Of a stretch of DNA of 13,754 bases, positions 1 through 7,260 are shown piece after piece. The notes under the pieces were generated by a model. The model did not search any database, had not been told where the DNA came from, and saw only the letters and a program-made list of their open reading frames with translations. Each line of letters starts with the position of its first letter. Positions within the stretch are counted from its first letter, which is position 1. A program made the position numbers and the translations under genes. Source of the stretch: Bacillota bacterium (GTDB lineage: Bacteria; Bacillota; Clostridia; Acetivibrionales; JAKOSZ01); assembly GCA_029776555.1 (NCBI GenBank), contig JAKOSZ010000264.1, positions 1 to 13,754 of the forward strand. Direction: 5' to 3'.

Positions 1-33
1 AGGTCACTTAAGCCGCACAGCGCTTCTTCGCCG

Positions 34-1080
34 TTATGCTTTAGGCTGCCCTTTGGCGGCTTTCGCCAGCTGGGCCAGCAGGAGCTCCGCCGCTGTTCTT
101 TCATCCATTCTCCCAGTTTTTACCGCCATGTCCAGCTCCAGGCTCTTTTCCAGGCATTCCCTGAGCTTGTCCGCTGAAAACATCTCGGCCTGTTTTGCCA
201 GCTTCATGGCGCCATAGGGCTTTAAGCCCAGTTTTAAGACAGCCTGGTTCCGGTCCGCCCCTGACCCCAAAAGGAGCTTGTACTGCAAAAGGAGCCTTAA
301 CTGTCGTACTATCATATGCATAATCACAGGTATGGGCTCCCTGGCGTTGACCATTTCATCCAGTATCATTAAAGCCCTGCGGGGGCTTTTATCGGAAATG
401 GCGTCAATAAGGTCGAATATTCTTACCCTGACGGATTTTACGCACACCGCTTCAATGTCTTCCAGCGTCACCCGCTTTTTTTCCCCGGCAAAGACGGAGG
501 CCTTGTTAATCTCATTTGCCATTTCGGTCATGCCCGATTCGCAGTTTTCCACAATCCATGAGGCGGCAATCCTGTCCACCTCTTTGCCGTATGTCCTGAA
601 GGCCTTGATTACCCACCTCTTCAGTTCATCGCCCTTACGGTAGGGGAAATCCACCACAAGCCCCTTGCCTTCAATAAACCTGGCCAGCGCCTGCCTCATG
701 TCCACGTCAGCCTCATAAAAGATTAAGCAGTTGTAATCAGGGACATTGGCAAGGTACGAAAGCAGCTCTTTGCCTTTCCCCCCGTCGGCTTTTGAAGAAG
801 CCGAAAAAAGGTCCGAGTTTTTTATGAGGACCAGTTTCCTTTCCGAAAGCACCGGAAGGGTTTCACAGCAGTCAATCAGCCTGTTTGCGTCTATCTTCCC
901 TTCAAAGACATGCCTGTTCAAGGTCCTTGCCGAAGGAGGGAGTATTGCGTTTTCTATGCTCTCTAAGTAATACCTCTTTAAAAACTCCTCCGGCCCGTAA
1001 AATAGATACAGGCTCCTTATGTTTCCGCTTTTTAAATCATCCTTTAGCATTTTAAGCCTTTCGTCGCTGTTTTTCGGCAT
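34..1080 (-). CDS. holA: DNA polymerase III, delta subunit
   Basis: 348-residue protein, the usual length for HolA. It is the clamp-loader subunit that opens the beta sliding clamp, acting with the delta-prime and tau/gamma subunits at the replication fork. The N-terminus has the family signature around residues 22-34 (LYLFYGPEEFL), an AAA+-like fold without a working Walker A motif. The C-terminal third (about 215-340) is helical and matches the HolA collar region, with the RQLRLLLQYKLLL segment and the closing TGRMDERTAAELLLAQL-type helix. The ATG start at 1080 is supported by GGGGAGG just upstream. It lies 60 bases after comEC, the common Firmicutes order, so it is probably co-transcribed with comEC; no promoter was found in the gap. 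A 5-bp hairpin at 1124-1137 in the gap is too weak to call a terminator. The identification is from motifs and context together. Confidence 0.93.
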   Translation of the reverse strand: MPKNSDERLKMLKDDLKSGNIRSLYLFYGPEEFLKRYYLESIENAILPPSARTLNRHVFEGKIDANRLIDCCETLPVLSERKLVLIKNSDLFSASSKADGGKGKELLSYLANVPDYNCLIFYEADVDMRQALARFIEGKGLVVDFPYRKGDELKRWVIKAFRTYGKEVDRIAASWIVENCESGMTEMANEINKASVFAGEKKRVTLEDIEAVCVKSVRVRIFDLIDAISDKSPRRALMILDEMVNAREPIPVIMHMIVRQLRLLLQYKLLLGSGADRNQAVLKLGLKPYGAMKLAKQAEMFSADKLRECLEKSLELDMAVKTGRMDERTAAELLLAQLAKAAKGQPKA

Positions 1081-1140
1081 TAGCCGGATCCTCCCCGCGT
1101 AAAACTTAAAAATTGTCAGACAGTCGCCTGCGGGCGATGG

Positions 1141-3504
1141 TCATTCTTCCGTAACCACGGTCTTTATTCTCGCCCGCTTCCCGTCGGACACCAGAAGCAC
1201 CGCCCCCGTCCAGTCGGTCCTGAAAAGGCGCGCCCCCACCTTTTCAAGCTCCTCGATGACAGCGGGCGAAGGGTGTCCGAAGCTGTTGCTCCCAACACTT
1301 ATTACGGCGGCTTTTGGCCTCACGGCGCCCACAAATTGGGGGCTGGTGGAAGTCAGGGAGCCGTGATGCGCCACCTTCAGTATATCCGCCCTTAAATTGA
1401 GGCCGCTTTTCACCAGCTTCTCTTCGGCTTCCTTTTCTATGTCCGCGGCAAAAAGCACGCTTATGTCATCATAGTATAATTTTAACACCAGAGAGCTGTT
1501 ATTTAAAGCCGACACCTCCTCCCGGTAGCCTGGCTCAGGATGGAGGACCTCAAGGTAAGTTCTTTTGTCCAGGGCTATCCTGTCCCCGGCGCCTAACTTC
1601 ATCACTTTTACTTTCTTCTTTTGCGCCGCCTCCAATAGAGGGCCAAAGTCCCCGGAGCCGTGACAGCGGGGGATAACCAGGCAGCCCGCCCTCATCTTTT
1701 CCAGGACCGGTATAAGCCCCTGGATGTGGTCGCTGTGGGCGTGGGTGGCTACCACCAGGTCCAGCTTATGAACCCCGTAGTCCAAAAGAAAGGGGACAAC
1801 CACGTTTTCTCCCTTGCTGAGCCCGCTCTCTTCCCCGGTCCAGGAGCCGCCGCCGTCAATTAAGACCGTGGTCCCCTTCCAGGTCTTTATGAATGCCGAG
1901 TCCCCCTCGCCCACGTCCAGGAAAACCACCTCCAGCCTCCCCGGAAGGGCAAGCCGCAGGGTAAGGGCTGCCAGCAGGCAGCAGGCAGCCACTGCCCAAT
2001 GGTAAGGCTTTACTTTCGGCTTGCAGTTGGGGATATACCAGAGGAATAAAAAGACTAAGCCATAGTAAGCCGCCAGGAGTGTTATGGAAGGGGTGGGCAG
2101 AGTTATCACGGCGCAGGGTATGGACGCCGACAGCTTTGCCGCGTACAGGATGAAGGACAGTATGCCGCAGTTGGCATAGCCGATGAAGCGAGAAAAGGCG
2201 AGGCTTATCTGCCCCACTGCGGCCATGAGAAAGCCCAGCACGGTGACAGCTTCTACCAGGGGCACCACAACAAGGTTTGACAGAAGAGAAACGGGAGAAA
2301 ACTGGTTAAAGTAGAAGGCGGTCAGTGGTGCCGCCCCTGCCTGGGCCGCCAGGGTAACTGCCAGGGTATCGGAGACAAACCGGGGAAGAAACTTTGGGCA
2401 GAGCTTCTTAATCTGCCTGTGAAACAGCACTATTGAAAGGGTGGCGGCAAAAGAGAGTTGAAAGCCTATATCAAAGAGGGTAAAGGGGTTGGCCGTCAGC
2501 ATCGCCATAGAAGTAAAGGCGAGGCTGGCGTATATATCCGGTTCCCGCCAGAGTATTCCGGCCAGAAGCACTAAAGAGGCCATTACCACCGCCCTCACCA
2601 CCGAAGGGGAAAAACCGGCCACGAATGCGAAAAACCATAAAAACAGTATGACAATAGCATTGACCAGGCGAGGGTTAAGCTTCAGCTTTTTCAGGAGAAA
2701 AAATAGGGGTATGGCTACGAACCACACGTTCATACCGGAAGCCGCCATCAGGTGGTTTAAGCCTGCATCGGTGAACACTTCCTCCACCTGGCTGCTCAAG
2801 CCTTCCCTATAGCCTATGAGCATGCCGGTTAAAAGCCCGGCCTGTTCCTCCGGAAGGCTCTTTTCAATTACGTCGACTATCCGCTGCCTGACGGCAAGTC
2901 CCGCCCTGACGATCAGGCTTCCCTTCCCGCGGTCAATCAGTCTAAAGTCCCCTTCCCTTAAATACATCAGCCCTGAAATGCCCTGCTGGGCCAGGTAGCT
3001 CCTGTAGTTGAAGCCCCCCGGGTTTCTGGCCCCTTTGGGCTTTTCTATGCTGCCGTACACTTCCACCAGGTCGCCGTATTTAAGGCCCGGGTCTTCTCCC
3101 TTCACCTCAATGCTCAAAAGGATTTTCCCTTTCACGCTGAAGCTCCGGCTGTCGTACACAAGCCTTTCAGTCCTAAGGACGCACTTGATTCCGCTTTCTT
3201 CCTGAGAGGGTTCGGCACATATATATCCCGCCAGGCGCACCTTTTCCCCATAATAGCCTTCATATTTGCCTGAAATGCTTTTGTCACGGTAAAGGAACCC
3301 TGCCCCGCCGGCAAGGTAAAACAACACAAAGGCAGCCGCCAGCGCCCTTTTTATGGTGCTGGCATTACTGCCTGATAAATAAAGAAAACAAATAACCCCC
3401 AGCCAAAAACCCGAGGCCGCAATTAATACGGCTGAACCTGTCAGGTAAGCCGCCAGGATCCCGGCAATCTGGGCTAAAGACAGGGAACAAATGGGACGTT
3501 TCAC
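1141..3504 (-). CDS. comEC: ComEC/Rec2 family DNA-uptake channel protein
   Basis: 787-residue polytopic membrane protein. In naturally competent bacteria ComEC forms the inner-membrane channel for single-stranded DNA. Order of parts: two N-terminal membrane helices (about 10-70); a soluble OB-like region (about 75-190); the Competence domain with many membrane helices (about 220-495), including the family motif NHLMAASGMNV at 250-260 (usually H.LAISG..V); and a C-terminal metallo-beta-lactamase-like domain (about 523-785). That last domain keeps THAHSDH (587-593), D688, AHHGS (712-716) and GHPS (743-746), so its metal site looks intact. The usual DVGQGD motif reads DVGEGD (530-535). The start is GTG at 3504, with GGAGG four bases upstream. 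A good promoter lies upstream and holA follows. Whether this organism is competent cannot be judged here; no other com gene is in the window. Confidence 0.93.
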   Translation of the reverse strand: MKRPICSLSLAQIAGILAAYLTGSAVLIAASGFWLGVICFLYLSGSNASTIKRALAAAFVLFYLAGGAGFLYRDKSISGKYEGYYGEKVRLAGYICAEPSQEESGIKCVLRTERLVYDSRSFSVKGKILLSIEVKGEDPGLKYGDLVEVYGSIEKPKGARNPGGFNYRSYLAQQGISGLMYLREGDFRLIDRGKGSLIVRAGLAVRQRIVDVIEKSLPEEQAGLLTGMLIGYREGLSSQVEEVFTDAGLNHLMAASGMNVWFVAIPLFFLLKKLKLNPRLVNAIVILFLWFFAFVAGFSPSVVRAVVMASLVLLAGILWREPDIYASLAFTSMAMLTANPFTLFDIGFQLSFAATLSIVLFHRQIKKLCPKFLPRFVSDTLAVTLAAQAGAAPLTAFYFNQFSPVSLLSNLVVVPLVEAVTVLGFLMAAVGQISLAFSRFIGYANCGILSFILYAAKLSASIPCAVITLPTPSITLLAAYYGLVFLFLWYIPNCKPKVKPYHWAVAACCLLAALTLRLALPGRLEVVFLDVGEGDSAFIKTWKGTTVLIDGGGSWTGEESGLSKGENVVVPFLLDYGVHKLDLVVATHAHSDHIQGLIPVLEKMRAGCLVIPRCHGSGDFGPLLEAAQKKKVKVMKLGAGDRIALDKRTYLEVLHPEPGYREEVSALNNSSLVLKLYYDDISVLFAADIEKEAEEKLVKSGLNLRADILKVAHHGSLTSTSPQFVGAVRPKAAVISVGSNSFGHPSPAVIEELEKVGARLFRTDWTGAVLLVSDGKRARIKTVVTEE

Positions 3505-3561
3505 GCTTCCTCCGCATAGCCGCGGTTTTAATCCCGCAGCACTGTTTTTCTTTTAATAGCA

Positions 3562-3590
3562 ATTTTATCACATATTATGTTATATGTAAA
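3562..3590 (-). promoter_or_regulatory. Sigma-A promoter for comEC-holA
   Basis: On the minus strand, -35 TTTACA (3585-3590) and -10 TAAAAT (3562-3567) are separated by exactly 17 bases. TGA sits directly before the -10 box, giving an extended -10 element (TGATAAAAT). The predicted transcript would start near 3555, about 50 bases before the GTG start of comEC. Seen directly in sequence; activity is inferred. Confidence 0.75.
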
Positions 3591-3617
3591 TATTTAGTAG
3601 TTAATGACGCAAATAAC

Positions 3618-3644
3618 ACAAAAAAACCCTCCTGAAAAGGAGGG
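3618..3644 (-). terminator. Intrinsic terminator after the NlpC/P60 gene
   Basis: On the minus strand a perfect 7-bp stem, CCCTCCT/AGGAGGG, closes a 4-base loop (TTTC) and is followed at once by a run of T (complement of the A run at 3620-3626). It begins 17 bases after the stop codon of the hydrolase gene, separating it from the comEC promoter. Confidence 0.9.
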
Positions 3645-3660
3645 CTGGGTATCCCCTGTT

Positions 3661-4593
3661 TTATTTTATAACTCTTCTGGCTGTGACGTAGGACCTGGCG
3701 TAGAAGCTTTCCGAAAGTTTCGAAATATTTACCCCGTATCTCTTGGACTCGGCATGGATAAACTTGCCGTCCCCTATGTATATGCCCACGTGGTCAATTA
3801 TTCCGCTGCCGGTGTTGAAAAACACCATATCCCCCACTTTAAGCTGGGACTTGTCCACTTTGGTGCCTTTCTTAGCCTGGTCAGCCGCCACCCTGGGCAG
3901 GGTGATGCCGAACTCCTTAAACACGTACTTGGTGAAACCCGAACAGTCAAAACCTTGCTCAGGAGAGTTCCCTCCCCAGACATATTTGCAGTCGAGGAAC
4001 TTCTTAGCGTAATCAACCAACTTCTTTGCCGTTTCGGCGGCTGCCGCCGACTGGCTGTTTGCTGAGGCCGTGCCGGCTTTTTCCGTTGTTCCCCTGGAGG
4101 CCACAGTTGCCGCGCCCCTTACTATGTAATCGCCATGGGCCCACCCTAACTGGCCGCCGGCTGTCTTCACCCGGTACCACGCCCCTGAACGGGAGATAAG
4201 GGTCAGGTTCTGGCCTTTCGTGAGCTTGCCCAGAATTTTTGAAGACGTGGAGGGCTTTTCCCGCAAATTAAGCACTTCCGTGTTTACCTTTCCCACTCCC
4301 AGGGTAACCTCTTCCACCTTCAGGTAGTCCCCGTGCACCCAGCCTTCGGTATTCCCGTGCTTCACCCTGTACCAATCGCCGCTTTTGCTGAAAACCTGGA
4401 CCTTGGTTCCCCGGGGAAGCTTGTCCACAATTTTGGCGGAAGTGCTGGAAGACTGGCGCATGTTGAGAACACTGCAGATTACCGTTCCAACCCTTTCGAT
4501 TCCGTCGTCCCAGCCAAAAGCCAAAACGGAATAAAGGCCAACGACCAATACGAGAACAACTAGACTGAAAAGAATCTTCCTGGCATTAAACAT
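3661..4593 (-). CDS. Secreted NlpC/P60 peptidoglycan endopeptidase with two SH3b domains
   Basis: 310 residues. An N-terminal signal peptide or membrane anchor (residues 1-26: short basic start, then a hydrophobic stretch) sends it outside the membrane. Two bacterial SH3 domains follow (about 36-92 and 102-158; each has a LN.R...S...I...L pattern and ends in W.HGDY), which bind cell wall. An Ala/Ser/Thr-rich linker (about 160-188) leads to the NlpC/P60 domain (about 189-309). The catalytic residues are visible: C217 in FDCSGF, H268 in DHVGIY and H280 in FIHAES. Such enzymes cut stem peptides of peptidoglycan, often the D-gamma-Glu-diamino acid bond. ATG start with AGGAGGT five bases upstream. 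It is a single-gene unit between a consensus promoter plus c-di-AMP riboswitch and a terminator, so it is probably controlled by c-di-AMP, as many Firmicutes cell-wall hydrolases are. The exact cleavage site is not predictable from sequence. Confidence 0.93.
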   Translation of the reverse strand: MFNARKILFSLVVLVLVVGLYSVLAFGWDDGIERVGTVICSVLNMRQSSSTSAKIVDKLPRGTKVQVFSKSGDWYRVKHGNTEGWVHGDYLKVEEVTLGVGKVNTEVLNLREKPSTSSKILGKLTKGQNLTLISRSGAWYRVKTAGGQLGWAHGDYIVRGAATVASRGTTEKAGTASANSQSAAAAETAKKLVDYAKKFLDCKYVWGGNSPEQGFDCSGFTKYVFKEFGITLPRVAADQAKKGTKVDKSQLKVGDMVFFNTGSGIIDHVGIYIGDGKFIHAESKRYGVNISKLSESFYARSYVTARRVIK

Positions 4594-4607
4594 TTTTACC
4601 TCCTATT

Positions 4608-4735
4608 TGGGCTTCCGAAGTTAGCTGTCGGGTTCGGGTATAGGAAACCCCTACTGCTGCACCGGCAACAGATTAACCCCAAAGAATGGTTCCTCCGTAC
4701 CCCCGGATAGCGGGAGATTCAGCCATATTTACCTC
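4608..4735 (-). ncRNA. c-di-AMP riboswitch (ydaO/yuaA type)
   Basis: The minus-strand leader before the NlpC/P60 gene carries the conserved blocks of this riboswitch class in the right order: GCTGAATC (from 4723), GTACGGAGGAACC (4688-4700), TTGGGGTTAATC (4671-4682), CAGTAGGGG (4648-4656), CCCGAACCCGACAGC (4624-4638) and AACTTCGGAAGC (4611-4622). GGCT near 4724 can pair with AGCC near 4610 to close a short P1. The class binds cyclic di-AMP and commonly controls cell-wall hydrolases and ion or osmolyte transporters, usually lowering expression when ligand is high. No terminator hairpin lies between the aptamer and the gene: the Shine-Dalgarno begins only a few bases after the aptamer. Control of translation is therefore more likely than attenuation here. 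Outer boundaries are approximate. Confidence 0.93.
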
Positions 4736-4746
4736 TTACGGAATCG

Positions 4747-4775
4747 ATTATACTTGACCAAAATTTGCTTGTCAA
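4747..4775 (-). promoter_or_regulatory. Consensus sigma-A promoter for the riboswitch and NlpC/P60 gene
   Basis: The minus strand has a perfect -35 TTGACA (4770-4775) and a perfect -10 TATAAT (4747-4752), 17 bases apart. Transcription should start near 4740, just before the riboswitch aptamer. This is the strongest promoter in the window by match to consensus, as expected for a gene whose output is set mainly by the RNA leader. Confidence 0.92.
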
Positions 4776-4814
4776 ATACAATTATTTACATTGGAAGAGA
4801 AATGGAAATTAGAA

Positions 4815-5345
4815 TTAAGCTTCAATCCTTTTGCCCATGATCACCGCTCTTACAGGTTTTCCGTAAAGGACAAGGCCGGTCTTCATTCTCCTTATTTCGG
4901 CAAAGCCCAGCTTGGACCAGAAGGCTAAGGCTCCCTGGTTTTCTTCGGCTATGGCAAGGTAGGCCCTTTCTATTCCGCACTGCTCTTTAAGATGAGTGAG
5001 GAGAAGGCCGACGGCATCCCTTGCGTAGCCCCTGCCCCGGCAGCCGGGGTCTATGGCCAGAAGGCTTATCCACACGCAGGGTGCCCCTTCGGTAATCAGC
5101 CTGCCTTTCAAAACCCCAACAAGGGTGCCGTTACAGGCCGTATAAATTCCCGCCAGAATCTCCGTGTCCGAAGAAGCCGTCTTCTTATACATTTCCGCCA
5201 GGTATTCATGGGACACAGGGGAGTCCAGGCCGGTAGCGTAGCCGAATCTTTCCGCATCGTTATACCAGGCCAGCAGGCGGGGAAGCTCCCTTTCCTCCAA
5301 ATCCCTTACAATTGTCCTGGGACTTTTAAGGCACACAGAGTACAT
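4815..5345 (-). CDS. GNAT-family N-acetyltransferase
   Basis: 176 residues from the ATG at 5345. A GNAT enzyme moves an acetyl group from acetyl-CoA to an amine; the substrate is unknown. The acetyl-CoA-binding motif A is clear: strand WISLLAID (about 92-99) then CRGRGYA (102-108), the R/Q-x-x-G-x-G/A loop, and a following helix. Motif B is the ENQGALAFWSKLGF segment (about 135-148), where the asparagine and FW..LGF pattern are typical. The N-terminus (DLEERELPRLLAWYND) matches the first strand and helix of the fold. The ATG lies four bases after the DUF72 stop, so the two are almost surely translated from one message. An in-frame TTG at 5366, overlapping the DUF72 gene, would add seven residues; GAGAGG lies rather far (13 bases) from the ATG, so the start is not certain. 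Ribosomal-protein or small-molecule acetylation are both possible. Confidence 0.85.
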   Translation of the reverse strand: MYSVCLKSPRTIVRDLEERELPRLLAWYNDAERFGYATGLDSPVSHEYLAEMYKKTASSDTEILAGIYTACNGTLVGVLKGRLITEGAPCVWISLLAIDPGCRGRGYARDAVGLLLTHLKEQCGIERAYLAIAEENQGALAFWSKLGFAEIRRMKTGLVLYGKPVRAVIMGKRIEA

Positions 5346-5349
5346 GGCG

Positions 5350-6111
5350 CTAAAGCAACCTCTCAAATTCCCTGGCGTTTACCACGGCCTTGCCTACCGG
5401 GTGGTTGTTGAAGGCTACCACAGTGTTTTTTGCCCTTATCCGCATCTCGTTTACCAGGGGGACCCACTCCAGGAGTTCGTCAGTGCTGTAGAGATAGTCA
5501 TAGCGCTGAGAGCCTTCTCCGGAGTACCATTTGGCAGCGTTCCGCCCGTGGAGCCTCAAATAAGCCGTATCGGAGGTGACGGCCGCAACCCTCCTGACAA
5601 GCCCCCTTATGGCCGGCTCATCAACACAGACAAAGCCCAGGCTGCAAGCCTTAAGGAACTCCATAACCCCCTCGTTTATCCACTCCTGGTTCCTGAACTC
5701 CACGCTTACCTCCACTTCCCCGAACCACTCCCTAAGCCTTTTCAGGTAGTCCAGGTTCTCCCGGGTCCGGTGGAAGGAGTAAGGGAACTGGGCCAGGAGG
5801 CATAAAAGCTGTCCCCTTTCCAGAATGGGCCTTAACGAATAGAGGAAATTTTCCGCCTCGGCTTTGCCGGCGTTTCTCTCATGGGTAAAGCCTCCGAAGA
5901 GCTTTACCGAAAACATAAACCCCTCGGGGGTCTTTTTCTGCATACCCGCGAAAAGTCTTACCGAGGGCATATGGTAGAAGGAAGAATTGATCTCCACAAA
6001 GTTAAAGTGCTGCGCGTAGTAGTACAGCATATCCGAACTCTTTGTCCCCTCCGGGTAGAAGGGGCCAATCCAGTCCTGATAGGAGTAACCGGATGTGCCA
6101 ATATATATCAT
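5350..6111 (-). CDS. DUF72 (YecE-like) family protein
   Basis: 253 residues, normal for the family. DUF72 proteins have a TIM-barrel-like fold; their biochemical role is not established. Family motifs are all present: IGTSGYSYQDW with FYP just after (residues 4-19), VEINSSFYHMP (39-49), AQFPYSF (107-113), VEFRNQEW (137-144), YLRLHGRN (184-191), then KWYSG and YDY (194-206), and FNNHP..KAVVNA near the C-terminus. I chose ATG 6111 over the in-frame TTG at 6135 because GGAGGT sits nine bases before that ATG and the protein then begins directly at the first conserved strand. The GNAT gene starts four bases after its stop, suggesting a two-gene operon. No clear promoter was found upstream, although 6195-6250 is AT-rich. 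Confidence 0.88.
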   Translation of the reverse strand: MIYIGTSGYSYQDWIGPFYPEGTKSSDMLYYYAQHFNFVEINSSFYHMPSVRLFAGMQKKTPEGFMFSVKLFGGFTHERNAGKAEAENFLYSLRPILERGQLLCLLAQFPYSFHRTRENLDYLKRLREWFGEVEVSVEFRNQEWINEGVMEFLKACSLGFVCVDEPAIRGLVRRVAAVTSDTAYLRLHGRNAAKWYSGEGSQRYDYLYSTDELLEWVPLVNEMRIRAKNTVVAFNNHPVGKAVVNAREFERLL

Positions 6112-6124
6112 GGGGCGTCTACCT

Positions 6125-6139
6125 CCGCTTTCCAAGCGG
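6125..6139 (-). repeat. Small hairpin overlapping the DUF72 ribosome site
   Basis: CCGCTT and AAGCGG form a 6-bp inverted repeat with a 3-base loop. On the minus-strand message the 3' arm ends in CGG, the first G residues of the GGAGGT Shine-Dalgarno (6121-6126). It could partly hide the ribosome site of the DUF72 gene. The structure is short and may have no role. Confidence 0.35.
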
Positions 6140-6252
6140 CGTCCCGGCTCCAGGGCAAAAATTTAAATACCGGGTATCGCCTGCCTTTTTAAAGACCTCA
6201 TCGCCTTGTACACCTGATTATTTAAAACTATATTTTAGTAAACATATGCTTT

Positions 6253-6294
6253 GGCATCCTTACTCATGACTGAAGTCACAAGAATTCGGATGCC
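6253..6294. repeat. Long imperfect inverted repeat after the purine nucleoside phosphorylase gene
   Basis: Outer arms GGCATCC (6253-6259) and GGATGCC (6288-6294) pair perfectly, with one more T-A pair outside. Inside, ACTCATGAC and GTCACAAG-type sequence can pair further around a small TGAA loop, giving a long hairpin. It starts about 11 bases past the stop codon of the phosphorylase gene. Neither strand has a proper T run behind it, so it is not a canonical intrinsic terminator. It may be a 3'-end stabiliser, a weak terminator or a protein site. Confidence 0.5.
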
Positions 6295-6305
6295 ATTTCT
6301 TCAAA

Positions 6306-7136
6306 CTAGCCCTCCCCTATTGCCGTCACTATTTCCTTTATGAGACTCCTGAACTTCCAGCCGGCGGTCTCTGCCGTCCTCGTCACTTCCTCATGGCTTA
6401 ACGGTACCTGGGATATGCCGGCGGCCATGTTGGAAATGCAGGATATGCCCAGGACCCTGATGCCCGAATGGCGGGCAACGATGACCTCCGGCACGGTGGA
6501 CATCCCCACGGCGTCCGCCCCAAGGACGGCAAGGGCCCTTATCTCCGCCGGGGTCTCGTACATGGGCCCCCGGGTAAAGGCGTACACCCCTTCCTTAATC
6601 TCTATATTCAGCCTTTCCGCCGCTTCCTTTGCCGCCTTAATAAGGCCGGGGTCGTAAGCCCGGGTCATGTCGGGAAACCTGGGGCCGAATTCCTCCAGGT
6701 TTCTTCCCCGCAGGGGAGATGGGGCAAACAGGCTTATGTGGTCCTTTATAACCATCAGGTCCCCGGGTTTAAACTCCCTGTTGATGCCGCCCGCCGAGTT
6801 TGTCACCAGCAGGGTCTTTATGCCCAGGACCTTAAACACCCTTATGGGGAATACGACCCGTTCCACATCGCAGCCTTCGTAGTAGTGGGACCTTCCCTTC
6901 ATGGCCAGCAGCGGCTTTCCGCCAAGGCAGCCCCACACCAGCTTCCCGGCATGGCTTTTCACCGAAGGAAGGAGAAATCCCGGTATCTGGCCGTAGTCAA
7001 TGTCAACAGGCCCTTCCATCTCATCGGTAAGGGAGCCAAGGCCTGAACCCAGTATTAGCGCCGTGGTTGCCTTCGCCCCGGTCTTTTTTGCGATAAACTC
7101 CGCGGCCTCGCAGGCCGCAAGATAAACGTCTCTCAT
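6306..7136 (-). CDS. punA: Purine nucleoside phosphorylase, trimeric PNP/MTAP family
   Basis: 276 residues from ATG 7136. The enzyme splits purine nucleosides with phosphate to give the free base and (deoxy)ribose-1-phosphate, for purine salvage in the cytoplasm. Motifs (276 numbering): LGSGLG (29-34) for phosphate; SHAGKL (61-66); GRSHYYEG (81-88); TNSAGG (112-117); YETPAEIR (193-200) with the base-site glutamate; GMSTVPE (211-217); and SNMAAG (235-240). The asparagine at 236, in the position that recognises 6-oxopurines, favours guanosine/inosine phosphorylase over methylthioadenosine phosphorylase, which usually has aspartate there. An upstream in-frame ATG (7226) would add 30 residues, but it has no Shine-Dalgarno and lies seven bases past a terminator-like hairpin; ATG 7136 has GGGAGGA four bases upstream. 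Substrate preference is inferred from motifs. Confidence 0.92.
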   Translation of the reverse strand: MRDVYLAACEAAEFIAKKTGAKATTALILGSGLGSLTDEMEGPVDIDYGQIPGFLLPSVKSHAGKLVWGCLGGKPLLAMKGRSHYYEGCDVERVVFPIRVFKVLGIKTLLVTNSAGGINREFKPGDLMVIKDHISLFAPSPLRGRNLEEFGPRFPDMTRAYDPGLIKAAKEAAERLNIEIKEGVYAFTRGPMYETPAEIRALAVLGADAVGMSTVPEVIVARHSGIRVLGISCISNMAAGISQVPLSHEEVTRTAETAGWKFRSLIKEIVTAIGEG

Positions 7137-7140
7137 GTTC

Positions 7141-7147
7141 TCCTCCC
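7141..7147 (-). promoter_or_regulatory. Ribosome binding site deciding the punA start
   Basis: GGGAGGA on the minus strand, four bases before ATG 7136. The alternative start at 7226 has a CT-rich leader and no such site, so the short form is preferred. Confidence 0.7.
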
Positions 7148-7232
7148 AAGCTTCCACCCTGCTTAGCCCCGTTACATGGTGCTTTTCCCCGGGAAGAGGG
7201 CCCAGGGTTTCAGCAGCTGATTTCATGTTAAA

Positions 7233-7254
7233 GGAGACGGCATTTGCCGCCTCC
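7233..7254 (-). terminator. Terminator-like hairpin after the nitroreductase gene
   Basis: On the minus strand GGAGGCGGC and GCCGTCTCC pair over 9 bp (one G-U) around an AAAT loop, six bases after the nitroreductase stop. The T run behind it is only TTT, then AAC, so termination may be partial and some read-through into punA is likely. No separate promoter for punA could be recognised in the 90 bases that follow. Confidence 0.5.
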
Positions 7255-7260
7255 CCGGAC

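Noticed and set aside
1..33. Left edge checked for the start or end of another gene or a structured RNA.
   Set aside because: Only 33 bases follow the holA stop; nothing supportable is visible.
1121..1140. Small hairpin (TCGCC/GGCGA) between comEC and holA, considered as a terminator.
   Set aside because: Only 5 bp, with the T run about 12 bases away; too weak, and the gene pair is normally co-transcribed.
3604..4065. Plus-strand open frame of 153 codons over the 3' part of the NlpC/P60 gene.
   Set aside because: It runs through the intrinsic terminator and opposite catalytic motifs of the real gene; composition does not look like a protein.
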